Positions 20,393 through 28,486 of a stretch of 64,000 nucleotides of DNA are shown piece after piece (the stretch's first letter is position 1; the number at the start of each line of letters is the position of its first letter). The notes under the pieces were generated by a model. It was not told where the DNA came from. It ran no database searches and saw nothing but the letters and a program-made list of their open reading frames with translations. Source of the DNA: Telluria sp042683405 (GTDB taxonomy: Bacteria > Pseudomonadota > Gammaproteobacteria > Burkholderiales > Burkholderiaceae_D). The stretch lies in assembly GCF_042683405.1 (NCBI RefSeq), contig NZ_JBHUJS010000014.1, positions 124,001 to 188,000 on the forward strand, given 5' to 3'. The position numbers and the translations under genes were made by a program.

Positions 20393-21391
20393 TCACTCTT
20401 CCGAGCCGGAGTCGGAATCGTCGTCCTCGGTCGCAAAGCCCTCGCCCACCTTTTTGGTGCGCTCCACGTCCAGGTCCGGCTTGAGCGCCTTCACGTCGGT
20501 CAAGAAAGTTTCGACCGGATAGTCGGGGCTCGCGCGCAGCGACGGCGGCAGCACGACCGACATGTAGTGCTCGTCCGCGAACTGGCCGCTGCTTTGCTGG
20601 TTCGAGAGCAGGGTCAGACCCGACCCCAGTACGAACAGCGACGCGCACAGGATCACGAATTTGCGTGGCCGGTGCGGCTTGATGGTCCGCAGGTGGAAGT
20701 AGATCATGACGCAGGCGATCGCGATGGCGACGTGGCTGCCGTAGCGGACCAGCGCATCGAGCGAGAACGCATATCCCACCATGCTGGAGACGATCTTGAA
20801 TACCGTTACCGCAGCCAGCGCGCTGCCCAGGATGAATAAGTGCCGTCCGAGTCGCGCATGGCGTCCGAACAGCCGGTTTCCGACCGCCCACAGCCCAGCC
20901 CAAGCCAGGCCGCCGGCGATGCCGGTCGCTGCCGCTTGCAGGTAGTTGATCGGGTCGAAGTCCTCGGTATCGTTCAGCCATACCGTAAACAGCGTGAATA
21001 CCGCGATCAAAAGGATGCCGAGCAGGCCCGGCACCGCGCCTTCCCAGCGGTGCATCGTGCGGTCCAGCAGTTCCGGCTCGACCCGGTAGTCCGCGCTGCG
21101 CACGCGCAGGGACGTGTGCCCGATGCGCACGATGGTGTCGCCATCGAGCGGCAGCAAGGTCTTGCGCTTGCCCTTGTGGATCACGCCATTGCGGGTGCCC
21201 AGGTCCCGCATGACCAGGTTGCCGGCTTCATCGCGCTCCACCACCACGTGGTTCGGCGCGGTGTGCGCGTCGTCCACGATGTAGTCGTTGTCATAGCCGC
21301 GGCCGATGCGGATCGGGAGTTGCCCTACCTGGTGCCGGTGCAGCACATCGCCGTTGCGCGCCAGCGTCTCGATGTAGAAGGGGCCGTTCAT
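20393..21391 (-). CDS. FHA-domain membrane protein
   Basis: This 332-residue protein has an N-terminal forkhead-associated domain (about residues 25-100), seen as IGRGYDNDYIVDD, NHVVVE and DLGTRNGVIHKGK. FHA domains bind phosphothreonine peptides. After residue 115 there are four or more hydrophobic segments (for example LLGILLIAVFTLFTVWL), then a soluble C-terminal part ending in an acidic tail (EDDDSDSGSEE). It starts at an ATG overlapping the stop of the protease gene (ATGA), so the two are coupled. No Ser/Thr kinase is in the window, so the phospho-partner is unknown. Role is inferred as signalling at the inner membrane. Confidence 0.85.
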   Translation of the reverse strand: MNGPFYIETLARNGDVLHRHQVGQLPIRIGRGYDNDYIVDDAHTAPNHVVVERDEAGNLVMRDLGTRNGVIHKGKRKTLLPLDGDTIVRIGHTSLRVRSADYRVEPELLDRTMHRWEGAVPGLLGILLIAVFTLFTVWLNDTEDFDPINYLQAAATGIAGGLAWAGLWAVGNRLFGRHARLGRHLFILGSALAAVTVFKIVSSMVGYAFSLDALVRYGSHVAIAIACVMIYFHLRTIKPHRPRKFVILCASLFVLGSGLTLLSNQQSSGQFADEHYMSVVLPPSLRASPDYPVETFLTDVKALKPDLDVERTKKVGEGFATEDDDSDSGSEE

Positions 21392-22785
21392 TTGCGGCCT
21401 CCGCGTCCCAGCGCGTTAAGGAATGCCTGGCTGGTGCGCAGGCCGTTCTCGTACGAGACGCCGCGCAGGTCAAGCCGGCTTTGAAGGTTCGCGTAGGCGT
21501 CGTCGGTGCTCGCGGTCAGCAGCGTGAAGTTGTAGAGTCCCTCGAACTTGCGGTAGGCGCGCACGCACATCACCGCGCGCAGCGGCAAGGTGCGGGTCTT
21601 GACGAATTTTTCGGTGCACGATGGCGCGGTCAGCCGGGTGTCCTTGTTCGATCCGAGGTTTTCCACCTTGAAGAGGGAGCTGGCCAGGTTGGCGAAGCGT
21701 ACCTGGTCGAGGTTGTTCGAGCGTACGTACTGGTGGCTCATCGACACCTGGCCGGTCTGCTGGGATTCGGAGATGTAGATGGCGGACTCCATCGTGCAGT
21801 TGATGGTGTAGGCGGTAAAGCGGGCTTCGTCCTTGACGTTGGAGTCGCCCCAGCAGCGCACCTGCTCCGATTCGCGCACCGGCACGTTGTACGGTCCCAT
21901 GGTCTTGATCGACAGCGGCGTTTCGAGCAGCTTGTCGATCATGCTCTTCTGGTGCGACAGCAGCTGCTGGCCGATCAGCGGGTTGAACTCCTTCGGCGGC
22001 CTGGCCTGTTTCGCGACCTTGGCGAGCAGTTCCTGCACATACTTGACGGGGACGAGGAAGCTGACCAGCTCCCCATCGAGCCGCTTGGAGACGTTGACGC
22101 CCGCGACCAGGCCATTCGCGGTCACGCTCGGGCCGCCGCTCATGCCGGAGTTGATCGGGCCGGTGAACATCAGCTGGTCGTAGAAGCTGCGCATGATGAC
22201 GCCGTTGTACGCGCCTTCCGAAATCGCAAAGCCCAGGTCGAGCGGATTGCCGAGCGAGTAGAGGTACTGGCCCTGCGTGAGCTGCACCGGTTTTTCCGGC
22301 ACGTTAAAGAAGCCGGTGCCGTTGCGGTTGATGCGCACCACCGCCAGGTCGTGCAGCACGTCGACCGCCAGCAGTTCCAGCGGGCCGCTCTTGCCGTCGG
22401 TGTCGACCCATTCGCCGACATAGACGTCGGGGTCGATCGCCATCTGCGAGACCACATGGTAGTTGGTGACCACCAGGTTGCTGGTGCCGATCATGAAGCC
22501 GGAACCGACCGAGGACTGGCTGCGGCCGCTCTTGAGCAGCATGCGGATCTGGAGCAGGTCGGCCTTGGCGGCCGAGTAGACCTTCTGGGCGGACGAGGAG
22601 GGCGGTGGCAGGGCGCTCTCGCCGTCTTCGTCTTCGCCCTGCTTGGCGTCGGCGCCAGATTTTTCCGGTGCGGTTTTCCCGGGCGGGGACTTTGCGTCCG
22701 GTTTGGCTGGAGTGACGGCCGCGGGCGCGGCGAACGCGACGGCGGCAAGGCAGGACAGCAGGACTGCAGTGATCGGTAATTTCAT
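21388..22785 (-). CDS. Periplasmic trypsin-like serine protease (DegP/HtrA-like catalytic domain)
   Basis: This 465-residue protein has a signal peptide (ALLSC-type core, cleavage near AFA at residue 19), then a Pro/Lys/Asp-rich linker to about residue 65. A trypsin-like domain follows with the complete triad: His110 (VVTNYHVV), Asp146 (LHDLAVVRI) and Ser216 (NSGMSGGPS). No PDZ domain is recognisable. The C-terminal half (about residues 280-465) has several cysteines and is unassigned. It is translationally coupled to the FHA membrane protein and lies upstream of the RTX gene, suggesting a joint envelope function. Confidence 0.87.
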   Translation of the reverse strand: MKLPITAVLLSCLAAVAFAAPAAVTPAKPDAKSPPGKTAPEKSGADAKQGEDEDGESALPPPSSSAQKVYSAAKADLLQIRMLLKSGRSQSSVGSGFMIGTSNLVVTNYHVVSQMAIDPDVYVGEWVDTDGKSGPLELLAVDVLHDLAVVRINRNGTGFFNVPEKPVQLTQGQYLYSLGNPLDLGFAISEGAYNGVIMRSFYDQLMFTGPINSGMSGGPSVTANGLVAGVNVSKRLDGELVSFLVPVKYVQELLAKVAKQARPPKEFNPLIGQQLLSHQKSMIDKLLETPLSIKTMGPYNVPVRESEQVRCWGDSNVKDEARFTAYTINCTMESAIYISESQQTGQVSMSHQYVRSNNLDQVRFANLASSLFKVENLGSNKDTRLTAPSCTEKFVKTRTLPLRAVMCVRAYRKFEGLYNFTLLTASTDDAYANLQSRLDLRGVSYENGLRTSQAFLNALGRGGRK

Positions 22786-22840
22786 GCGCTATGGTGGGAT
22801 GGTGTTGTCTCTCTTATCACCAGCATAACGTATTTGGACC

Positions 22841-23482
22841 TTATGCTTCGCCGTCGTGCGCTGCAGGCTCCGAAACGGGCGTCATCATGTGGCCCAGCTT
22901 GGCGGCTTTGGTATCGAGGTAGCGGCGGTTGAACTGGTTGCGGTTGACCAGCAGCGGCACGCGTTCGGTGACGGTCACACCGAGTTTTTCGACAGCGTCG
23001 ATCTTGCGCGGGTTGTTGGTCATCAGGCGCACTGACGTGATCTTGAAGTGCTCGAACATCGGCTTGCACAGCGCGTAATTACGCGCGTCGGCGTGGAAGC
23101 CGAGCTGCAGGTTGGCTTCGACGGTGTCCGCGCCCGCTTCCTGCAGGCGGTAGGCGCGCATCTTGTTCACCAGGCCGATGCCGCGGCCTTCCTGGCGCAG
23201 GTACAGCAGCATGCCGCGGCCTTCTTCGGCAATGCGCTGGAGCGCGCCTTCCAGCTGGGCGCCGCAGTCGCAGCGCTGCGAGAACAGCACGTCGCCGGTC
23301 AGGCATTCGGAGTGCACGCGCGCCAGCACCGGTTCGCCGTTGCCGATGTCGCCCAGGGTCATGGCAAGGTGCTCCTTGCCGGTCGAATGCTCGACGAAAG
23401 CGTGCAGCGTGAACTGTGCCCACGGGGTGGGGAGGGCGCACGAGGTGGTGTAGTCGAGGATTTCGTCGGGTACTGCGGGCAT
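22841..23482 (-). CDS. ribA: GTP cyclohydrolase II
   Basis: This 213-residue enzyme catalyses the first step of riboflavin synthesis, GTP to 2,5-diamino-6-ribosylamino-pyrimidinone phosphate. The zinc site is intact as C-x10-C-x-C within HSECLTGDVLFSQRCDCG, and the substrate and catalytic motif RQEGRGIGL follows. It is a monofunctional RibA with no RibB domain. Length is normal. The gene stands alone on the minus strand, not in an obvious riboflavin operon. Confidence 0.95.
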   Translation of the reverse strand: MPAVPDEILDYTTSCALPTPWAQFTLHAFVEHSTGKEHLAMTLGDIGNGEPVLARVHSECLTGDVLFSQRCDCGAQLEGALQRIAEEGRGMLLYLRQEGRGIGLVNKMRAYRLQEAGADTVEANLQLGFHADARNYALCKPMFEHFKITSVRLMTNNPRKIDAVEKLGVTVTERVPLLVNRNQFNRRYLDTKAAKLGHMMTPVSEPAAHDGEA

Positions 23483-23572
23483 GGCGTGTGGTCCGTAATT
23501 TCTATTGCTGTAGGCGCAAGTGTAACGGAAATCGACCCCGCCCGTGGACCGGCCCCCCGGTGGCGGTGATAA

Positions 23573-24277
23573 TTAATGAGGCGGGAGGTCGAAGAGGAGG
23601 AGTTCGGCGTTGTCGGCGCCTGCCAGCATCACTTCAGGCTCGCCACTGAGCTTGGCCGCGTCGCCGCCCTTGAGCGTGACGCCGTTCACGTCCACGCTGC
23701 CCCGGATGACGTGCACGTATCCGAGGCGGCCCGGCGCCAGCGCGTGCGCCAGCACATGCCCGCTGCCCATGATGGCCGCGTACACGGACGCATCCTGGTG
23801 GATCAGCACCGAGCCGTCGCGCCGATCGCCCGAAGCGATCAGCCGCAGCCGCCCGGTCTTCGATTCGGTTGGGAAGTGCTTTTCCTCGTAGCTTGGCGGG
23901 ATGCCGCGAACCGACGGTTCGATCCAGATCTGCAGGAAGTGCACCAGTTCCGCCTTCGATCCATTGAACTCGCTATGCCGCACGCCGGTGCCGGCCGACA
24001 TGCGCTGCACGTCGCCATAGCGCAGCACCGAACCTGTGCCCAGGCTGTCCTTGTGCTCCAGCGCGCCGTCGAGCACGTAGGAGATGATTTCCATATCGCG
24101 GTGCGCGTGGGTGCCGAATCCCATGCCAGGCGCCACGCGGTCCTCGTTGATGACCAGGAGCGGCCCGAAGCCCGTGTGCAGGGGATCGTAATAGTCGGCG
24201 AACGAAAAGCTGTGCCTCGAATGCAGCCAGCCATGGTCCGCATTGCCGCGTTCTTCGCTCTTCCGTATCTGTAACAT
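23573..24277 (-). CDS. Pirin-family protein (YhhW-like)
   Basis: This 234-residue bicupin begins MLQIRKSEERGNADHGWL and carries the pirin metal site: THAHRDMEI (about residues 57-65) and the RHSEFN segment near residue 100, giving three His and one Glu. Several bacterial pirins of this type have quercetin 2,3-dioxygenase activity in vitro, but the physiological role is uncertain. The C-terminal domain ends in a short LPPH tail. It is a single gene with a 190-base gap to the divergent HDOD gene. Confidence 0.9.
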   Translation of the reverse strand: MLQIRKSEERGNADHGWLHSRHSFSFADYYDPLHTGFGPLLVINEDRVAPGMGFGTHAHRDMEIISYVLDGALEHKDSLGTGSVLRYGDVQRMSAGTGVRHSEFNGSKAELVHFLQIWIEPSVRGIPPSYEEKHFPTESKTGRLRLIASGDRRDGSVLIHQDASVYAAIMGSGHVLAHALAPGRLGYVHVIRGSVDVNGVTLKGGDAAKLSGEPEVMLAGADNAELLLFDLPPH

Positions 24278-24481
24278 CGCCGCCTATCTCCGCTGTATTG
24301 TTGCTATTTGTTATTAACTGAGCCGATCCTGCCGATCCATGCCTAACTTAGCATATCTCCGCCGATCTGCAGACTGCGCATGACGTTCATTGGATACCAC
24401 AGGCGCAGGCCGGTTAACTTGGCTTACCGATATGTTTTCAGAGTAACATAGCGATTCATTATTGCTCTATTGCAACCACTC

Positions 24482-25465
24482 ATGACCGCACCCGCCCAGG
24501 CGCCGCTGATATTCCTGAAGGTCGTTGCCGATATCCGCTCCAAGCCGGCAGCCTTGCTGTTCGACGCCGGCCCGGGCGACGTGCCCGCCCTGGCGCCGCT
24601 GTTCGAAGACGAAGCGTTCCAGAGCCTCGCCACCTTCCCGCGGCTGTATCCTGCCTCGACGGATCCGGTGCTGGCCGAACAGCTGCAAGCCGCCGGCTGG
24701 ACGGCAGTCGCTCCCGGTGAGGTGTTCGATCCGGGCCAGACGTTCGACCCGGCCGTGGTTCCTGCCGGCGTACGCTGGGTGGGCGGAGACTGGTGCCTCA
24801 GCGCGCCGCCAAGGCTGGGCGCGGCGCAGGCCGCATCGCGCGCGCTGGCCCTGCAGCTGGTGCAATGTGTCGCCAGCGACGCGGACAACCACGAAATCGA
24901 AGCACTGCTGCGGCGCGACCCCGCCCTGTCCTATCACCTGCTGCGCCTGGTGAACTCGCTCGGCATGGGCGCAACGCGCAAGATCACGAGCTTTTCCCAG
25001 GCCTTGCTGATCCTCGGCCGTTCGCAATTGCGGCGCTGGCTCAACCTGATGCTGTTCGCCGCGCGCGACGGCGATCCGCGCTCGGCCATGCTGCTGGCCC
25101 GGGTGGCGGTGCGCGGCCGCGCGATCGAACTGCTGGCGCGTGCCGCGGGCCTGGACCGCACGACGCAGGAGCAGGGCTTCATGACGGGCATGTTCTCGCT
25201 GCTGGGCACCTTGTTCGGCATGCCGCTGCCGGAGGTGCTGGCGCCGCTGTCGATCGGCGAGGCGGTCCATGCCGCGCTGCTGGACCATGACGGCGAATTG
25301 GGCGCGCTGCTGCTGGCGATCGAACAGGCCGAGCGCGGAGAGTTCGATCGCGTTAGCGCGCACCTGGCGGCGCTGCAGGTCAGCCACCAGGAATTCAACC
25401 AGGCCATGGCCGAAGCATCCGTCTTCATGCTGGGCGCCGTCCGTGAAAGCAGCGCCAGTGCCTGA
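24482..25465 (+). CDS. HDOD-domain signalling protein
   Basis: This 327-residue protein has an HDOD domain from about residue 120 to the C-terminus, recognisable from HEIEALLRRDPALSYHLLRLVN, ITSFSQALLILG and QLRRWLNLMLF. The N-terminal 115 residues are not clearly assigned; in related YuxH-type proteins this position holds a degenerate EAL domain. ATG 24482 is preferred over the TTG twelve bases upstream. The gene overlaps the next one (PAS-GGDEF-EAL), so the two are probably translated together and act in one c-di-GMP pathway. Confidence 0.82.
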   Translation: MTAPAQAPLIFLKVVADIRSKPAALLFDAGPGDVPALAPLFEDEAFQSLATFPRLYPASTDPVLAEQLQAAGWTAVAPGEVFDPGQTFDPAVVPAGVRWVGGDWCLSAPPRLGAAQAASRALALQLVQCVASDADNHEIEALLRRDPALSYHLLRLVNSLGMGATRKITSFSQALLILGRSQLRRWLNLMLFAARDGDPRSAMLLARVAVRGRAIELLARAAGLDRTTQEQGFMTGMFSLLGTLFGMPLPEVLAPLSIGEAVHAALLDHDGELGALLLAIEQAERGEFDRVSAHLAALQVSHQEFNQAMAEASVFMLGAVRESSASA

Positions 25466-27599
25466 TGCGATCCTCGACCGCTGCCGCGCGCTGGCGCTGG
25501 CAGCCCGCAAGCAAACCGGCGCCGAGCTGGAAGCGACGCTGACGCAGCTGGAACTCGCGCTGGAGCAGGCGCGCGCGCCGGCCGCCGGCGAATTCGAACT
25601 GTCCGACGAGCCGGTCATCCTGCTCGACATGGCGGGCTACCTCACCGGCTGGAACAGCGGCGCCGAGGCGCTGTTCGGCTATACGGCCGCGGAAGCGATC
25701 GGCCAGCACGTGCTGTTCCTGTATGAGGAAGACAGCGAGGACGGCGGCATCGCCGAGCTGTTCCTGGAGCAGGGCAGCGGCCTGATCGAAGCGCGCCGGC
25801 GCAAGAAGAACGGCGAATCGATCTGGGTGCGCCTGGCGCTCTCGCTGATCCATGACGACACGGGCAGCCCGGTGGGCATGCGCGTGCACCTGTCGCCGAT
25901 GGCCGAGCACCTGAGCCCGGACGAGAAGATGCGCCTGCACGCGCGCATCATCGAAGACACCGACCAGGGCGTGCTGATCACCGATGCCAACGAGCGCATC
26001 GTCTCGATCAACGGCGCCTTCACGCGCATCACCGGCTACCTGCCGGCCGAGTCGATCGGCCAGACGCCGGACCTGCTGCGCTCGGGCGTGCACGACGCGG
26101 AATTCCGCGCCAAGGTGCGCGCGGCCATGAAGGGCGCGGCGCCGTGGCGCGGCGAGATCATCGGCAAGCGCAAGAACGGCGAACTGTTCCCGCAGGCGGT
26201 CACGATCTCGGTGGTGCGCAACGACGCGGGCCAGATCACCCACACGTTCTCGATTTTTTCCGACATCACGGTCCACAAGGACGCGGAAGTGCGGATGCAG
26301 CGCCTTGCCAACTACGACCCGCTCACCGGCCTGCCGAACCGCAGCCTGCTCGCCACGCTGATGAGCCAGCGCATGGCCGAGGCGATGCGCAGCGGCGAAT
26401 ACGGCGCGCTGCTGGTGATCGAGCTGCACCGCATCGGCACCATCAGCGACACGCTCGGGCACGAAGTGGCGGACGAACTGGTACGCGAAGCGGCAAGGCT
26501 GTTCGCGGAAACGCTGCGCACCGCCGACATCCTCGCGCGCATCGACGGCAGCCGCTTCGCGGTCGGCCTGCTGCAGATCGAGAAGCGCGAGCACGCCGGC
26601 ATCGTCGCGCAGAAGCTGCTTGCTTCGCTCAATGCCCCGGTTTCGATCGCCGGCCACAGCCTGCAGGCCAGTGCCAGCATCGGCATTGCCACCTATCCGG
26701 AAGACAGCACCGACCTGCCGTCGCTGATGCGCTTTGCCGACGTGGCGCTGGCCAAGTCGGCGCAGGGCGGCGCCAACGGCTTCCTGTTCTACCGCGAGGA
26801 GATGGACCAGCGCGCCAAGGAGCAGATGCGGGTCGAGTCCGAACTGCGCACCGCGCTGCGCGACGCCCAGCTCGAGCTGTACTACCAGCCCAAGGTGAGC
26901 CTGCGCAGCGGGCGCATCGTCGGCGCGGAAGCGCTGATCCGCTGGCGTCATCCCGAGCGCGGCATGATCCCGCCGAATGTCTTCATTCCCGTCGCGGAAG
27001 AGACTGGCCTGATCTACGAGCTGGGCGCATGGGTGCTGGACGAGACCTGCCGCCAGGTGCGTTCGTGGCTGGACGCCGGCGTGGCCGCGCCGACGGTCGC
27101 GGTCAACCTGTCCGCGCGCCAGTTCGACCGCCGCCTGCCGGAGCGCATGCACGAGGTGCTGTCGCGCCACGGTGTCGAGCCCTCGCAGCTGATGCTGGAG
27201 CTGACCGAAAGCCTGCTCGTGCGCGGCAGCGACGCCGTTGTCGATATCATGAACGAGCTGGTGGCGATGGGGCTGGCGCTGGCGCTGGACGACTTTGGCA
27301 CCGGCTATTCCAGCCTGTCCTACCTGAAGAAATTCCCGATCAGTACCCTCAAGATCGACCGTTCCTTCGTGGTCGGATTACCGCACGAGGAAAGCGACTG
27401 CGCGATCGCGCGCGCGATCGTGACGATGGCGCAGCAGCTGCGCCAGGAGATCGTGGCGGAAGGCGTCGAGAATGCGGAGCAGATGGCGTTCTTGCGCGAT
27501 CTCGGCTGCGACCAGCTGCAGGGCTTCCTGTTCAGCCCCGCGGTGCCGGCCGCCGAATTCGCGCGTATGCTAGAGGATGGCGCGCGCCTGAGCTGCTAG
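25458..27599 (+). CDS. PAS-PAS-GGDEF(degenerate)-EAL c-di-GMP phosphodiesterase
   Basis: A GTG start overlapping the HDOD gene by 8 bases gives 713 residues; a longer frame upstream is rejected because it lies inside the HDOD gene. Domains in order: PAS (about 48-150), PAS with PAC (about 158-275), GGDEF (about 283-450) and EAL (about 460-710). The GGDEF signature reads DGSRF (residues 363-367), so cyclase activity is unlikely. The EAL domain keeps EALIRW (491-496), VNLSARQF, ELTES, LDDFGTGYSS (DD at 611-612), KIDRSFV and EGVE, so it should hydrolyse c-di-GMP. It is cytoplasmic with no membrane helix. Confidence 0.93.
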   Translation: MPDAILDRCRALALAARKQTGAELEATLTQLELALEQARAPAAGEFELSDEPVILLDMAGYLTGWNSGAEALFGYTAAEAIGQHVLFLYEEDSEDGGIAELFLEQGSGLIEARRRKKNGESIWVRLALSLIHDDTGSPVGMRVHLSPMAEHLSPDEKMRLHARIIEDTDQGVLITDANERIVSINGAFTRITGYLPAESIGQTPDLLRSGVHDAEFRAKVRAAMKGAAPWRGEIIGKRKNGELFPQAVTISVVRNDAGQITHTFSIFSDITVHKDAEVRMQRLANYDPLTGLPNRSLLATLMSQRMAEAMRSGEYGALLVIELHRIGTISDTLGHEVADELVREAARLFAETLRTADILARIDGSRFAVGLLQIEKREHAGIVAQKLLASLNAPVSIAGHSLQASASIGIATYPEDSTDLPSLMRFADVALAKSAQGGANGFLFYREEMDQRAKEQMRVESELRTALRDAQLELYYQPKVSLRSGRIVGAEALIRWRHPERGMIPPNVFIPVAEETGLIYELGAWVLDETCRQVRSWLDAGVAAPTVAVNLSARQFDRRLPERMHEVLSRHGVEPSQLMLELTESLLVRGSDAVVDIMNELVAMGLALALDDFGTGYSSLSYLKKFPISTLKIDRSFVVGLPHEESDCAIARAIVTMAQQLRQEIVAEGVENAEQMAFLRDLGCDQLQGFLFSPAVPAAEFARMLEDGARLSC

Positions 27600-27655
27600 G
27601 GTACTGTTCCTTGAACTTCAGCTGGCGCGACTTCTGCACTGGAAAAGGAGGCGAC

Positions 27656-28048
27656 ATGGCAGTGCGCATCGTGAGGCTTGGCGAACCCCGCGCGAAGGGT
27701 GAAGGCCTGCGCATCGGCACCGTGCGCCGCCCACCACGCGGCGTACCCAAGGAAGAATTCGCCAGCCGCGACTACTACGACGTCTGGCTTCCGAACCTGG
27801 CGCCCACCGCCGACCTGATGACCGCAGGCCGCACCGCCCGGACGGACGCCGAATGGAACGCTTTCGTGCGCGGCTACCGCAAGGAGATGGCGCAGCCCGA
27901 AGCCGGTCACCTCATCGACACCCTGGCCGCGCTCTCGCACAGCGCCGATTTCGCCGTCGGCTGCTACTGTGAGGACGAGAACCGCTGCCACCGCGGCATC
28001 CTGCGCCAGCTGCTGGCCGACCGCGGCGCCGTCATCCACGGGGACTGA
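27656..28048 (+). CDS. DUF488 family protein
   Basis: This 130-residue protein matches the DUF488 family: an N-terminal basic stretch (RIGTVRRPPRGVPKEEFASR), the YYDVWLPNLAP segment and the C-terminal cysteine motif CYCEDENRCHRGILRQLL. Function of the family is unknown, although the C-terminal CxxE..CHR pattern is strongly conserved. ATG 27656 is preceded by an excellent AAAGGAGG ribosome-binding site. The DUF1810 gene follows after four bases. Confidence 0.87.
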   Translation: MAVRIVRLGEPRAKGEGLRIGTVRRPPRGVPKEEFASRDYYDVWLPNLAPTADLMTAGRTARTDAEWNAFVRGYRKEMAQPEAGHLIDTLAALSHSADFAVGCYCEDENRCHRGILRQLLADRGAVIHGD

Positions 28049-28052
28049 GGCG

Positions 28053-28481
28053 ATGCGCACGCCATTCGACTTCGAGCCTTTCGTCGCGGCGCAGGCCCCG
28101 GTCTACGCCCAGGCGCTGGCCGAGCTGCAGGCGGGCCGCAAGCGTACCCACTGGATGTGGTACGTGTTCCCGCAGCTGGCTGGCCTCGGCCGCAGCGCCA
28201 CTGCGCAGTACTACGGCCTCGCATCGCTCGACGAGGCGCGCGCCTACGCCGGCCATCCGGTGCTGGGGGCACGCCTGCGCGAGTGCGCGCATGCCGCGCT
28301 GGCGTCGGGCGCCGCATCGGCCGACGACATCTTCGGCTACCCCGACAACCTCAAGTTTCACTCGTCGATGACGTTGTTCTCATTGGCGGCGCCCGGCGAA
28401 CCCGTGTTCGCGGCCTGCCTCGACAGATTTTTCGGCGGTGCGCGCGACCAGGCGACCGTCCAGCTCACGGAGTCCCATTGA
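28053..28481 (+). CDS. DUF1810 family protein
   Basis: This 142-residue protein carries the DUF1810 hallmarks: KRTHWMWYVFPQLAGLGRS, YYGLASLDEARAYAGHPVLG and DNLKFHSSMTLF near the C-terminus. The family is small, cytoplasmic and of undetermined biochemical function. It lies 4 bases after DUF488, and its stop codon overlaps a possible TTG start of the next gene, so the three genes form a tight operon. Confidence 0.88.
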   Translation: MRTPFDFEPFVAAQAPVYAQALAELQAGRKRTHWMWYVFPQLAGLGRSATAQYYGLASLDEARAYAGHPVLGARLRECAHAALASGAASADDIFGYPDNLKFHSSMTLFSLAAPGEPVFAACLDRFFGGARDQATVQLTESH

Positions 28482-28486
28482 AGCTC

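Noticed and set aside
25425..27170. 581-codon frame antisense to the PAS-GGDEF-EAL gene
   Set aside because: The sense strand encodes intact PAS and EAL motifs; the antisense product has no motif.
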